NCBI RefSeq assembly: GCF_014639235.1
Contig: NZ_BMFU01000008.1
Location: 124,001-188,000, forward strand
Length of the DNA stretch: 64,000 nucleotides
Origin: Paenibacillus silvae
Lineage (GTDB): Bacteria; Bacillota; Bacilli; Paenibacillales; Paenibacillaceae
Direction of reading: 5' to 3'
Positions 8,967 to 17,332 of the stretch are shown here, in pieces; the stretch's first letter is position 1, and each line of letters opens with the position of its first letter. The notes below the pieces were generated by a model that had not been told where the DNA came from, searched no databases, and saw only the letters and a program-made list of their open reading frames with translations. The position numbers and the translations under genes were made by a program.

Positions 8967-10519
8967 GGAGATGCCTCCTCCTCATACTGCTCCTGCTGCC
9001 GGCGAATACCAAGCATGTAAAGGCCCAGCTCCTCTTCACTAACGCTGGAAGGTGAGTCCAGCCGTGCTGCAATTTCGCCTTCATACAGCACGAGCAGTGT
9101 GTCACTCATCTCCAGAATCTCATTCAAGTCTGCGGAGACAAGCACGATTGCACAGCCTGCATCCCGCAGCTCCAGCAGCTTCTGATGTATAAACTGCGCT
9201 GCTCCAATATCTACCCCGCGCGTAGGTTGTTCTGCAATGAGCAGTAACGGACCGGTGGAGCATTCACGTGCAACGACCACCTTCTGCATATTGCCACCAG
9301 ATAACATGCCGATGGGCTGTGACGGGCCGGAGCACCGAACCTTGAATTCCTCGATCAGAGAACTCGCCAGCTTCTGAATGGATGACATACGCAGTAGCGG
9401 CCCTCTATTGAGCGACTTGGATCGATACTGGGTGGAGATCAGATTGTCCGCAATACTTGCCTCACCAGCGGCACCCTGCCGCATCCGATCCTCAGGAATA
9501 TAAGAAACACCAAGACCGCGAATCTCACGGATACCTAGATTCTGAATATCTCTGCCCTTTACCTCGACCTTACCGCCCGCCAAACGACTCGTCAGACCTC
9601 CGGTCAGTGCTTCCACAAGCTGACTTTGCCCGTTGCCCTCTACACCCGCAATTCCGACGATTTCACCTGCACGAACGTTGAAGCTGATGTTCGACAGCAG
9701 TGACTTGCCTTCCGCATCGACTGCGCCCAGCTGTTGTACAGACAGAACAGGCTCTCCATAATTGTTCTGCGTTTTGTCATACTTGAGCACAACATCCCGT
9801 CCAACCATCAGCCTTGAGATTTCCTGCTCCGACACATCTGCAATGTTGAATACACCTTCTGTGCGTCCGCCCCGTAAAATGGTAATGCGATCGCAGATTT
9901 CCTTCACTTCCTTCAGCTTGTGCGATATAAAAACAATCGTATGACCCTTCTGCTTGAGCAGCTTCAGTTCCCGGAACAGCTCCTCCGTCTCCTGTGGCGT
10001 CAGCACAGCCGTAGGTTCATCCAGAATGAGTATTTCCGCACCGCGCAATAGCGCCTTCAGAATCTCGACCTTTTGCTTCATGCCAACGCTTAAATCCTCT
10101 ACCTTGGCACGGGGATTAACGCTCAGGTTATATTTGCGGGCCGTTTCCTCTGTCATACGAACCGCTTCCGCGTAATGAATGCCGACTCCACGTCTTGGCT
10201 CCATGCCAAGCACCATATTCTCGGCAACGGTGAAGGAGGGAACAAGCATAAAGTGCTGATGCACCATACCAATTCCGAGCGCAATCGCTTCTTGCGGATT
10301 GCCCAGCTTGATCTGTTTTCCTTTTAACAAAATCTCGCCTTCACTCGGCTCCTCCATGCCAAACATCATCTTCATCAGCGTAGATTTGCCCGCACCGTTC
10401 TCTCCCGCGATGGCATGAATCTCTCCCTCCTGCAAGGAGAACTGTACATTTTGGTTAGCGACCACCCCATTGGGGTATACCTTCGTAATATTACGCATTT
10501 CCAACAGCGCGCCGGACAT
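8963..10519 (-). CDS. nupO: Nucleoside ABC transporter ATP-binding protein, two fused ABC domains (NupO-like)
   Basis: This 518-residue protein has tandem ATPase domains like RbsA and NupO. Domain 1 has an intact Walker A (GENGAGKST), the signature LSVGMKQKVEIL and Walker B with catalytic Glu (LILDEPTAVLTP). In domain 2 the Walker A is degenerate (GVEGNGQSQ), the signature is LSGGNMQKVVVARE, and the Walker B has Gln in place of Glu next to Pro (IAEQPTRGVD). This asymmetric architecture is normal for the family. The start at 10519 (MSGALLEM) follows GAGAGGAG. It powers the adjoining permeases. Confidence 0.92.
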   Translation of the reverse strand: MSGALLEMRNITKVYPNGVVANQNVQFSLQEGEIHAIAGENGAGKSTLMKMMFGMEEPSEGEILLKGKQIKLGNPQEAIALGIGMVHQHFMLVPSFTVAENMVLGMEPRRGVGIHYAEAVRMTEETARKYNLSVNPRAKVEDLSVGMKQKVEILKALLRGAEILILDEPTAVLTPQETEELFRELKLLKQKGHTIVFISHKLKEVKEICDRITILRGGRTEGVFNIADVSEQEISRLMVGRDVVLKYDKTQNNYGEPVLSVQQLGAVDAEGKSLLSNISFNVRAGEIVGIAGVEGNGQSQLVEALTGGLTSRLAGGKVEVKGRDIQNLGIREIRGLGVSYIPEDRMRQGAAGEASIADNLISTQYRSKSLNRGPLLRMSSIQKLASSLIEEFKVRCSGPSQPIGMLSGGNMQKVVVARECSTGPLLLIAEQPTRGVDIGAAQFIHQKLLELRDAGCAIVLVSADLNEILEMSDTLLVLYEGEIAARLDSPSSVSEEELGLYMLGIRRQQEQYEEEASP

Positions 10520-10651
10520 GGACAGACAACTCCTCTCTACTGGCAGTTTGCACAAAAAATGTACAGCGGAGAATGCAGCATATTGCATCACTACATCTCC
10601 CGGCTGTACAGCATTAATGTCAAATATCTCTCATTTATGAAAATGAAAAGC

Positions 10652-11773
10652 TTATGGCTTCACACTATTACGAATCGCTTCAATCTCGGACGTTTCCATG
10701 CCCATTGCATTGGATACGTTAATTTCTTTGTTTTCAAGCTTCTTCTTGATCTCTTCAACTTTAGCCTGCAGATCAGCAGGGAATACACTCTTATAGATGT
10801 CATTCTCTGCAATGCCTACTCCGTTCTCGACAAAGCCCATTACCTGACGTTTTCCTGTCCCCAGCTTGCCATCCTTAGCCTTGGTTACTGCTTCGAGAAT
10901 GGCTGTGTCAATCTTTTTAATCGCGGAAGTAAGGATCAGGTTGGCTTTTTCAGGGTCTGTATCTTTCAACAGGGCAGCCTGGTCAGAGTCTACACCGATG
11001 GCATATCTGGATTTTTCCTTCGCGGCATCAAAGATACCCAGTCCTGTACCCCCTGCTACGTTGAAGATCACGTCAACTCCCGAGTTATATTGAATAAGCG
11101 AAAGCTCTTTACCTTTGGCCGGATTGACGAAATCACCCGCATAGGATACCGCAACCTTGATTTCAGGATCTACGTATTTTGCACCTTCAATGTAACCTAC
11201 GAGGAAAGCGTTGATGCCCGGAATGTCCATGCCCCCCAGAAAACCGATGACGTTGTCCTTATTTGCATTTGGCATGTCCGATTGGGTAGCAAGTGCGGCA
11301 ACAGCACCTGCCAGGAAGGATACTTCGTTGGTAGAATAGGACATATTATAAACATTGGCTGGAGCTTCCTCGATATCGGTATCATAGTTAATAAACGTTT
11401 TGTCAGGGTACTGCTCAGCAGTCGTATTGAACATCTCTGTAATCTCCGAGCCGCCAGATATAACAATGTTCCAGTCCTCGGCAGCAATATCGTTAAACGT
11501 TGGCTCCCACTTGGTTTTGTCTGTACCCATCTCAATGACCTTGGTCTGGGCACCAAGCTCCGACTTGACCATCTCCAGTCCGTGATTGGCAGCGTCAAAG
11601 AAGGATTTATCGCCCAAGGTACCTGGAATCAACAGCACAACCTTCAGTTGATCGGACTGTTCGCCGCCTGAGCCAGCTGTACCCGCTTCTCCTGTCGTCC
11701 CTTTCGTACTACCACATGCAGACAGCAGCAGTAACAAGGCGACCATACAAATTACGAATGCATTCTTTTTCAT
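10652..11773 (-). CDS. nupN: BMP-family nucleoside-binding lipoprotein (NupN-like)
   Basis: This is the 373-residue substrate receptor of the importer. A lipoprotein signal peptide ends in the lipobox LLSAC, followed by a low-complexity Gly/Thr linker and a BmpA/Med-type binding domain (VVLLIPGTLGDKSFFDAANHG; later GFLGGMDIPGINAFLVGYIEGA). It should be tethered to the outer face of the membrane and deliver nucleosides to the permeases. It is the first gene of the operon, about 130 bases before the ATPase gene, and faces a divergent AraC regulator. The ribosome site is modest (a GGGGTG box about 12 bases before ATG). Confidence 0.92.
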   Translation of the reverse strand: MKKNAFVICMVALLLLLSACGSTKGTTGEAGTAGSGGEQSDQLKVVLLIPGTLGDKSFFDAANHGLEMVKSELGAQTKVIEMGTDKTKWEPTFNDIAAEDWNIVISGGSEITEMFNTTAEQYPDKTFINYDTDIEEAPANVYNMSYSTNEVSFLAGAVAALATQSDMPNANKDNVIGFLGGMDIPGINAFLVGYIEGAKYVDPEIKVAVSYAGDFVNPAKGKELSLIQYNSGVDVIFNVAGGTGLGIFDAAKEKSRYAIGVDSDQAALLKDTDPEKANLILTSAIKKIDTAILEAVTKAKDGKLGTGKRQVMGFVENGVGIAENDIYKSVFPADLQAKVEEIKKKLENKEINVSNAMGMETSEIEAIRNSVKP

Positions 11774-11900
11774 CTTCTTTACTCACACCCCTGTTTGTTG
11801 TTAAAATCATTGATAATCTGTAGTGCTTACAGCCTAGCTTTAATAAATTGGGAGCTTCACAACCTGATTTTGAATTGTAATGCGTTTTCTTTACAGCAAT

Positions 11901-11946
11901 AACCGAACGTATAAACGTTTAATTTCGTTTAACATTCGTTTATGAG
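11901..11946. promoter_or_regulatory. Phased ACGTTT/TTCGTTT repeats between araC-type gene and nucleoside operon
   Basis: Read on the plus strand, ATAAACGTTT, AATTTCGTTT and AACATTCGTTT follow each other at a spacing of about 10 bp, preceded by AACCGAACGT. Repeats on one face of the helix suit an operator. The element partly resembles Bacillus PurBox half-sites (CCGAAC) but the spacing is not canonical. A possible promoter for the leftward operon (TTGAAT, 17 bp, CATAAA) lies just upstream of the repeats. Confidence 0.4.
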
Positions 11947-12041
11947 TATGATCATAACAAAATTCAGCGTTGATATTTATCTGATTTCGGTCACTTTTTT
12001 GTACGATTCGGCTAAATGTCGAAATTAGGGGGAAAGCAATA

Positions 12042-12803
12042 ATGGATCAAGTTCTATATGTTGTCAGAGCCGAACATGCCAGGTTCACGCATATCATCCC
12101 TCATCACCACGAATGTTATGAGTTGATCTACTATTTTAAGGGAAATGGAACGTCCATGATTGGAGAGCACAGCTACCATTTTCAGGCTGGTACGTATGCG
12201 CTCATCTCTCCCCATCAGCAGCATGATGAGGATCACCGCGGGGATGCGGAGGTGCTTTTTGTTGGCTTTCAGACCGATCTGTCCGAGATTGGAGAGCTTC
12301 AGGGCATGCATCAGGATGACCGGGAGCACAGCATCCACAACTACATGCTGCAGCTGAACACCGAATATACAAGACGTGGTGAGGGTGCACAGGATTACCT
12401 GAACGACCGTCTGCATCATATGCTGCTTCACCTGCTGCATCGGGGCGGTAACAGTATGTATCCGCTGTTCTCCGGGGACCGGCTCCAGCATGTGCTTGCT
12501 TATATGAACGAGCATTTTACACAGCGGCTCTCCATTGAAATGCTGGCAGACATGTCGGGCTACAGCTACGACCGCTTCCGGCATCTGTTCAAGGAGAAAT
12601 ACGGGGCCTCCCCTTCCCGCTATATGCTCATCAAACGCCTAGATTACTCCAAGCACCTGTTAGCCAGCACACAGATGTCCATCTCAGACGTCTCCGCCGA
12701 GTCCGGTTTTGTGAATGATGCCCAGTTCTGCAACATGTTCAAACGAGAAACCGGCATAACGCCGCGCTCTTATCGCAAAAGCTTGCAGCTTAAAAGCAAT
12801 TAA
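12042..12803 (+). CDS. AraC-family transcriptional regulator with N-terminal cupin domain
   Basis: This is a 253-residue regulator. The first 110 or so residues form a cupin-like sensor (HIIPHHHECYELIYYFKG, then LISPHQQHDED). The C-terminal hundred residues carry the two helix-turn-helix motifs of AraC/XylS proteins (LSIEMLADMSGYSYDRFRHL and MSISDVSAESGFVNDAQFC, then FKRETGITPRSYRK). The start follows an AGGGGGAAAG box. It is divergent from the nucleoside importer operon with 268 bases between the starts, the usual setting for a local activator, so it probably controls that operon. A strong terminator follows. Confidence 0.88.
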   Translation: MDQVLYVVRAEHARFTHIIPHHHECYELIYYFKGNGTSMIGEHSYHFQAGTYALISPHQQHDEDHRGDAEVLFVGFQTDLSEIGELQGMHQDDREHSIHNYMLQLNTEYTRRGEGAQDYLNDRLHHMLLHLLHRGGNSMYPLFSGDRLQHVLAYMNEHFTQRLSIEMLADMSGYSYDRFRHLFKEKYGASPSRYMLIKRLDYSKHLLASTQMSISDVSAESGFVNDAQFCNMFKRETGITPRSYRKSLQLKSN

Positions 12804-12821
12804 GCGCCACCGGAAGGCAAA

Positions 12822-12862
12822 AAAGCCGAATGCCCCCGCCAAGGGAACATTCGGCTTTCTTT
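12822..12862 (+). terminator. Intrinsic terminator after the AraC-type gene
   Basis: AAAGCCGAATG pairs with CATTCGGCTTT, followed by a T-rich tail. The A-run on the other side may also let it serve the convergent reductase gene. Confidence 0.8.
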
Positions 12863-12894
12863 ATTTTAGACGACATGATGAGATTTGACCTCTC

Positions 12895-13947
12895 TTATTG
12901 AACTGCATTACCATTGGTGCTCTTGTTTTTTTGGCGTAAATCCTCGTTTTTCTCCGCGAAACGATCGTTGTGAGAGGAAACACCGGCCATCTTGGATTCG
13001 GTAGGGTCAATGTACAGCTTGGCACTGTTTACCGCATGGACTGCATCATTAAACGCGCCTGCGATCAATCGGATTTTACCCTCATTCGTAACAATATCCC
13101 CCGCTCCAAAAATGCCTGGAATGCTCGTACACATCTGAGGTGTAACCGTAATGCCCCACTCTTCCGAAGCTAATCCCCAATTCAGAATGGCCCCGCCAAA
13201 ATTACGCTCAAACCCATGGTTGACAAGCACTTCATCCACATCAAGCCTTATCTCTTCCTGTGAATCCACATGCTGCAGTGTGACATAATCAATTTGATTA
13301 TCCTGACCATGCAGGCGGGTAACGACATAGGGAACATAAGTGGTTGCTACCGATTTCATGCGGGTTACCGAGGATTCAAAAGCACTAAAGTCATCGCGTC
13401 TGTGAACGACATATACTTCCTTGGCCAGATCCGCAATTTCAATAGCCCAATCTACTGCTGAATCGCCTCCACCAGATATAAGCACACGCTTATCCTTGAA
13501 CCGATTCAAGCTCGTAACCGTGTAATGAAGGTTGCTCAGTTCATAGCGATCTGCACCTTCCACGGTTAATTTCTGAATGCGCGTAATGCCCCTCCCGGTT
13601 GCAAGAATAATGGTTTTGGTATAATGCTTCTCTCCCGTGTTCGCCGTAAGAGTAAATATACCGTCATGCCCTTTATCCATGCCTACCACTTCTTGTCCAT
13701 ATACGATTGTCGGATCAAAGGTTGTGGCCTGTGTGATCAAGGAGTGAATGATGCTTTCGCATCGTACAGGCTCAATCCCGCCAACATCCCAGACCATCTT
13801 CTCCGGGTACGTTCGCATAAATCCACCAAGCTCATGCTTTGCTTCGATTATTTTTGTCCGCATCTCGCGCATTCCGCTATAGAATGCCGCATACATGCCC
13901 GCAGGGCCGCCGCCAATAATGATTACGTCATAGATATCACGCTTCAT
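12895..13947 (-). CDS. Ferredoxin/flavodoxin--NADP+ reductase (thioredoxin-reductase-like type)
   Basis: This 350-residue two-domain flavoprotein has an N-terminal FAD site IIIGGGPAGMYAAF, a central NAD(P) site LISGGGDSAVDWA and a C-terminal GIFGAGDIVTNEGKIRLIAG flavin contact. The CxxC redox pair of true thioredoxin reductases is absent, so it matches the YumC/FNR group. YumC-like and IruO-like enzymes can reduce ferric siderophores, and here the gene starts directly after the stop of a siderophore-binding protein gene and lies downstream of its Fur box. That supports a role in releasing iron from imported siderophore, but this remains inference. Confidence 0.88.
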   Translation of the reverse strand: MKRDIYDVIIIGGGPAGMYAAFYSGMREMRTKIIEAKHELGGFMRTYPEKMVWDVGGIEPVRCESIIHSLITQATTFDPTIVYGQEVVGMDKGHDGIFTLTANTGEKHYTKTIILATGRGITRIQKLTVEGADRYELSNLHYTVTSLNRFKDKRVLISGGGDSAVDWAIEIADLAKEVYVVHRRDDFSAFESSVTRMKSVATTYVPYVVTRLHGQDNQIDYVTLQHVDSQEEIRLDVDEVLVNHGFERNFGGAILNWGLASEEWGITVTPQMCTSIPGIFGAGDIVTNEGKIRLIAGAFNDAVHAVNSAKLYIDPTESKMAGVSSHNDRFAEKNEDLRQKNKSTNGNAVQ

Positions 13948-14940
13948 CTATTTCACCAACTTTTCTACGAGATAATCCATGAATAGCGGGTATCCGACCA
14001 GACCTTCACCATCTACAAAATCGGCAGTTTTGAGCGGGTACACCTGTCCTTTTTTCACGGCATTCATCCCCTGCCACAGCGGACTGCTCTCCAGATCCTT
14101 CATAGACTGCTCACTGCTGTAATTTTGCATCTGACGTTGTTCCACGAAAATATAATCCGCATCCAGCTCAGGCAGCACTTCCAGGGAGATTGGTGTGAAC
14201 CAGTCATGATTATCCTTCAGTTTGGTTGGTATGTTCAGTCCTAGCTTATGGTATAACATATCGCTGCCAGGGCTGTCCTTTTCCTGGCCAAGCACGCGAT
14301 ATTGCTTCTGTTCTACACGAATGACGAGAATTTTGGCATCACCGATAGAATTGTGAAGTTTTTGTTTTGTGTCTCCGATCTTGTCAATGTATTTCTGGAG
14401 CGCAAGCTCCGCTTCCTTCTCTTTTCCAAAAAGCTTACCCAGTGCAGGAACGTATTCTTCAATCGTTATACCCGCATCAACCGCAACTGTGGGTGCTATC
14501 TTGCTTAGCGCCTCATACTTTTTGGCATCAATGGCTGCACCCTGCGCAATAATGAGATCGGGTGATTCCTCGATGAGTAGTTCAAAGTTATCCTCGTACT
14601 GTTCTACTTGAATCATTTTCACCTGATGTTCGTTGAACAGCTTCGGACGATATTCAGGCTCGATCTCTTTAACAAGCGTAACTGCGTTCGGGATGACACC
14701 GATTTCGATCATGTTTTCAGCATAACTGGGACTGAGAACCAGCATATTTTTAGGCTCCACCGGAATCGTGACCTCGCCGAAAGCATCTTTGACCACACGT
14801 GTTGCCGGCTCCCCTTTTGTTCCTGCCACACTGGCTTCCGTTCCACTCTCTTGAGTGGTGTTGGTGTTAGAGCAAGCTGTTAGAGCAAGTGCAGTTAATG
14901 TTAAAACAATATAAAGCATTGTTCTTCTGATTGTTCTCAT
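13948..14940 (-). CDS. Iron-siderophore ABC transporter substrate-binding lipoprotein
   Basis: This 330-residue lipoprotein (lipobox LALTAC) has the two-lobed, long-helix fold of FhuD/FeuA-type receptors. It opens with TRVVKDAFGEVTIPVEPKN and later shows NFELLIEESPDLIIAQG and the C-terminal LVGYPLFMDYLVEKL. It should bind ferric siderophore outside the membrane. The ATG at 14940 has AAAGGGG about ten bases upstream. A perfect Fur-type palindrome lies 33 bases before the start. No permease or ATPase gene accompanies it in this window, so it must share a transporter encoded elsewhere. Confidence 0.88.
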   Translation of the reverse strand: MRTIRRTMLYIVLTLTALALTACSNTNTTQESGTEASVAGTKGEPATRVVKDAFGEVTIPVEPKNMLVLSPSYAENMIEIGVIPNAVTLVKEIEPEYRPKLFNEHQVKMIQVEQYEDNFELLIEESPDLIIAQGAAIDAKKYEALSKIAPTVAVDAGITIEEYVPALGKLFGKEKEAELALQKYIDKIGDTKQKLHNSIGDAKILVIRVEQKQYRVLGQEKDSPGSDMLYHKLGLNIPTKLKDNHDWFTPISLEVLPELDADYIFVEQRQMQNYSSEQSMKDLESSPLWQGMNAVKKGQVYPLKTADFVDGEGLVGYPLFMDYLVEKLVK

Positions 14941-14972
14941 TACAACTATAACCCCTTTTCTTTGATTTACAA

Positions 14973-14987
14973 TGATAATGATTATCA
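14973..14987. promoter_or_regulatory. Fur box (perfect 7-1-7 palindrome)
   Basis: TGATAATGATTATCA is an exact TGATAAT-N-ATTATCA inverted repeat, the Bacillus Fur consensus. It precedes the siderophore-binding lipoprotein gene and implies iron repression of it and of the reductase gene behind it. Confidence 0.88.
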
Positions 14988-15086
14988 CTATCAAATTATA
15001 AGGAATAATGAGACAACCTACTATAGCGTAAAGTGCCCTAAACAGTGGATTATTGTGCTGTCGGCTCTACGCCGCTAGAGACTTAC

Positions 15087-16679
15087 CTAACTGCCTAACA
15101 TGGCTTGCTCAATCTGCTGCATAATCTTTCTTTTTCCAAATACACTGCAATTGTTAATCCATAGACCCGTATCCACATAGAAGACTCGATTGTTCGTTAC
15201 AGCATCCAGAACCCCCCACTGCTCACTGCCCTGTAGATTCACCAGACTGAGGTCTGCACTGTAATAGTCCATGATGCGCTTCTCCACAAACAAATACGCA
15301 GGATTGGCTTCAGCTAATTGTTGTAATGAGCATATGTTGAAGCTTCTCTCGTTTGTCCGAAATGTCTCAGGTATGGGCAAGCCTAGCTCCTTATGTAACA
15401 GAATGGCCGTATCGCAGGAGGATTCACCGACATACCGATAACCCGACTCTTCTACGCGCAAATAAAGCACAGTGGGTTCACCCTTGATATGACTGTCGAT
15501 TTTATCCTTTAGCGTGTCTACCCGCTCTTCTAACTCTTGAATAAGCTGGCTCGCCTGCTTCTGTCTGTTCAACAAATGCCCCAAGTAATGAATAAGCGAA
15601 TTCAGATCTGGGGGCAGATTCGTGATTACGGGAGCTACAGCGCGCAGTTGTTGTTTCGTCTCCTCCGTTAAATGTTCACTAATAATTAAATCAGGCTGGA
15701 TCTGCGCAATACGATCCGGTTGGAAAACATACTGAGGCATCTCGATCAGGCTCACACCATAATGCTTAAACATATCTTGCTGATACTTCGGCGTTAAGGA
15801 GCTTATCACCGTCACACCATGGGGAATTACACCTAAGCCGATGGCAATCTCAGCGTGTGCCGCCGAGAGAAAGCATATTCGATAATCTGCAATGGAGTGC
15901 ATGAATTGTTTTGGCGCTTTGCCCACGAACCGCTTGAACTGTCGATTAAAATATTGGGCATCATCAAAGCCTGTTTTTTTGGCTACATTTTTAGATAAAT
16001 CACCTGTAGTTAACAGCATTTCTTGCGCACGGAAAATACGATAACGAATCAAATATTCCATCGGAGTTTTGCCATATAACTGCATGAATTGCCTGGAATA
16101 ATATGCAGGACTGTATCCGGCAATCGCCGCAAGCTCTTCTCGGTTGATCGACTGATTATACTTTTGCTGCATATGTACAAGAGTACGCGCCAGCCTCTCT
16201 TCCAGTGTGAATTCTTCCGGTCTCCGTTCTTCCTTTAACTCTTTGAGCAGGTTGTACAAAATAAATTGTTTCATCGTTACACTTAACTCATCGGCTGCTG
16301 CAGCTTTATGGAGTGCGATTCGCGTATCGCTCAAGACGGTTTCAGGTATTTTCTGCACAGCATACCCGGCCTGTGTATTTACACTGTACATGCAGGGTGT
16401 ATTGGTTTGGATATCATACATTCGAAAGCTTATGAAGTAACCGGAAAAATCCATATGATATGTATCGGTCAGCTGGATAACTGAGCCTTTCTCCACAACG
16501 ATTACATGGCCATAGACCATATGCTCTTCCCGCCCATTCATGGATAGTGTAGCTTGTCCATCCGTCACCAATAGAAGAGAGGTGTGCTCCAATTGCAGAC
16601 GGGGATGTTCGCATAGTACGTTCATCAAATCCATAATATCGATGCATTGTGCTAACATGTCAGGGTGTATATCAAGCAT
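15087..16679 (-). CDS. AraC-family regulator fused to a siderophore-binding domain (Btr-like)
   Basis: This 530-residue protein resembles B. subtilis Btr (YbbB). An N-terminal cupin-like part (1-120) is followed by an AraC DNA-binding domain near 165-265 (INREELAAIAGYSPAYYSRQ and FDDAQYFNRQFKRFVGKAP). The C-terminal 260 residues resemble the periplasmic siderophore-binding fold (AEIAIGLGVIPHGV; IAQIQPDLIISEHL). Such proteins sense intracellular ferric siderophore and activate uptake genes. It is transcribed in the same direction as the binding lipoprotein gene but is separated from it by 146 bases with the Fur box, so it probably drives that promoter. Confidence 0.9.
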   Translation of the reverse strand: MLDIHPDMLAQCIDIMDLMNVLCEHPRLQLEHTSLLLVTDGQATLSMNGREEHMVYGHVIVVEKGSVIQLTDTYHMDFSGYFISFRMYDIQTNTPCMYSVNTQAGYAVQKIPETVLSDTRIALHKAAAADELSVTMKQFILYNLLKELKEERRPEEFTLEERLARTLVHMQQKYNQSINREELAAIAGYSPAYYSRQFMQLYGKTPMEYLIRYRIFRAQEMLLTTGDLSKNVAKKTGFDDAQYFNRQFKRFVGKAPKQFMHSIADYRICFLSAAHAEIAIGLGVIPHGVTVISSLTPKYQQDMFKHYGVSLIEMPQYVFQPDRIAQIQPDLIISEHLTEETKQQLRAVAPVITNLPPDLNSLIHYLGHLLNRQKQASQLIQELEERVDTLKDKIDSHIKGEPTVLYLRVEESGYRYVGESSCDTAILLHKELGLPIPETFRTNERSFNICSLQQLAEANPAYLFVEKRIMDYYSADLSLVNLQGSEQWGVLDAVTNNRVFYVDTGLWINNCSVFGKRKIMQQIEQAMLGS

Positions 16680-16760
16680 GCGTGTACTCCTTCAGATCAT
16701 TGTCCGTTGTGTATTTACGAGCCGCTATGACTCGTATGTGTCTAAGACCAACTTAACGAA

Positions 16761-16807
16761 CAAAAAACGCCCTGTCTACTGGTTTGTTGTGAACCGCAGA
16801 CAGGACG
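16761..16807 (-). terminator. Terminator-like hairpin reading leftward
   Basis: On the minus strand CGTCCTGTCT pairs with AGACAGGGCG and is followed by TTTTTT. No gene ends here on that strand in the window, so it may be a relic. Part of it (AAAAAACGCCCTGTCT) recurs at 29121-29136. Confidence 0.5.
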
Positions 16808-16876
16808 TGAAGTCTGAAAGTTTATTTTTGGAGTACGATGCCTAGAATGAATACGACCTACCAAGTAAGTTCAATA

Positions 16877-16905
16877 TTGACAACTGCGACAACTTGTCGT
16901 ATATT
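16877..16905 (+). promoter_or_regulatory. SigA promoter of the blaI-like operon
   Basis: TTGACA (16877-16882) and TATATT (16900-16905) are separated by exactly 17 bp. The first BlaI-type dyad fills the end of the spacer, so repressor and polymerase must compete. Confidence 0.85.
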
Positions 16906-16925
16906 TTAACTGCGACATGTTGTCG
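16887..16925. promoter_or_regulatory. Two BlaI/MecI-type operators
   Basis: CGACAACTTGTCG (16887-16899) and CGACATGTTGTCG (16913-16925) are matching CGACA-N3-TGTCG dyads whose centres are 26 bp apart. They are placed for autorepression by the adjacent BlaI-like protein: one is inside the promoter, the other just downstream of the -10. Confidence 0.85.
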
Positions 16926-16951
16926 TAGTTGTTACTAGAGGTGCATAACTG

Positions 16952-17332
16952 ATGAAATACTTAGGAAGATTATCTGAAACTGAACTAGAAGTTATGGAGG
17001 TGATCTGGCAGAAGCAAGAAGCCGTAACAGTTACAACGCTATTGAGTAAATTCGCAGACAAAGATTGGAAAACATCAACTATGTCCACTATACTAAAACG
17101 TTTAATTGAAAAAGGCTTTTTGACCAAATCGATGGAAGGAAAGGTTAACTATTATGAAGCTACAATCACATTGGAACAATATAGACGATATGAAACTCAA
17201 AGCTTTCTAAATCGCCTATACAATGGAAAAGCAAAGAACTTCATTACAGCGCTGGTTAATGATGACGAGTTGAACCAAAAAGATATCGCAGAACTAAGGG
17301 AATGGTTCAAACACGAAAAAGGTGAACAATAA
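16952..17332 (+). CDS. BlaI/MecI/CopY-family winged-helix repressor
   Basis: This 126-residue protein opens with the family signature LSETELEVMEVIWQKQEAVTV and has a winged helix with the recognition segment WKTSTMSTILKRLIEKGFL. A C-terminal dimerisation region follows. BlaI proteins repress their own operon and are cleaved after signalling through a BlaR1-type membrane protease. That partner is encoded immediately downstream (TAATG overlap), and two matching operators lie upstream, so an autoregulated pair is well supported. The start follows AGAGGTG. Confidence 0.92.
   Translation: MKYLGRLSETELEVMEVIWQKQEAVTVTTLLSKFADKDWKTSTMSTILKRLIEKGFLTKSMEGKVNYYEATITLEQYRRYETQSFLNRLYNGKAKNFITALVNDDELNQKDIAELREWFKHEKGEQ

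Noticed and set aside
11774..12041. Purine riboswitch upstream of the nucleoside operon
   Set aside because: The conserved purine aptamer core was looked for and not found; only repeats were seen.
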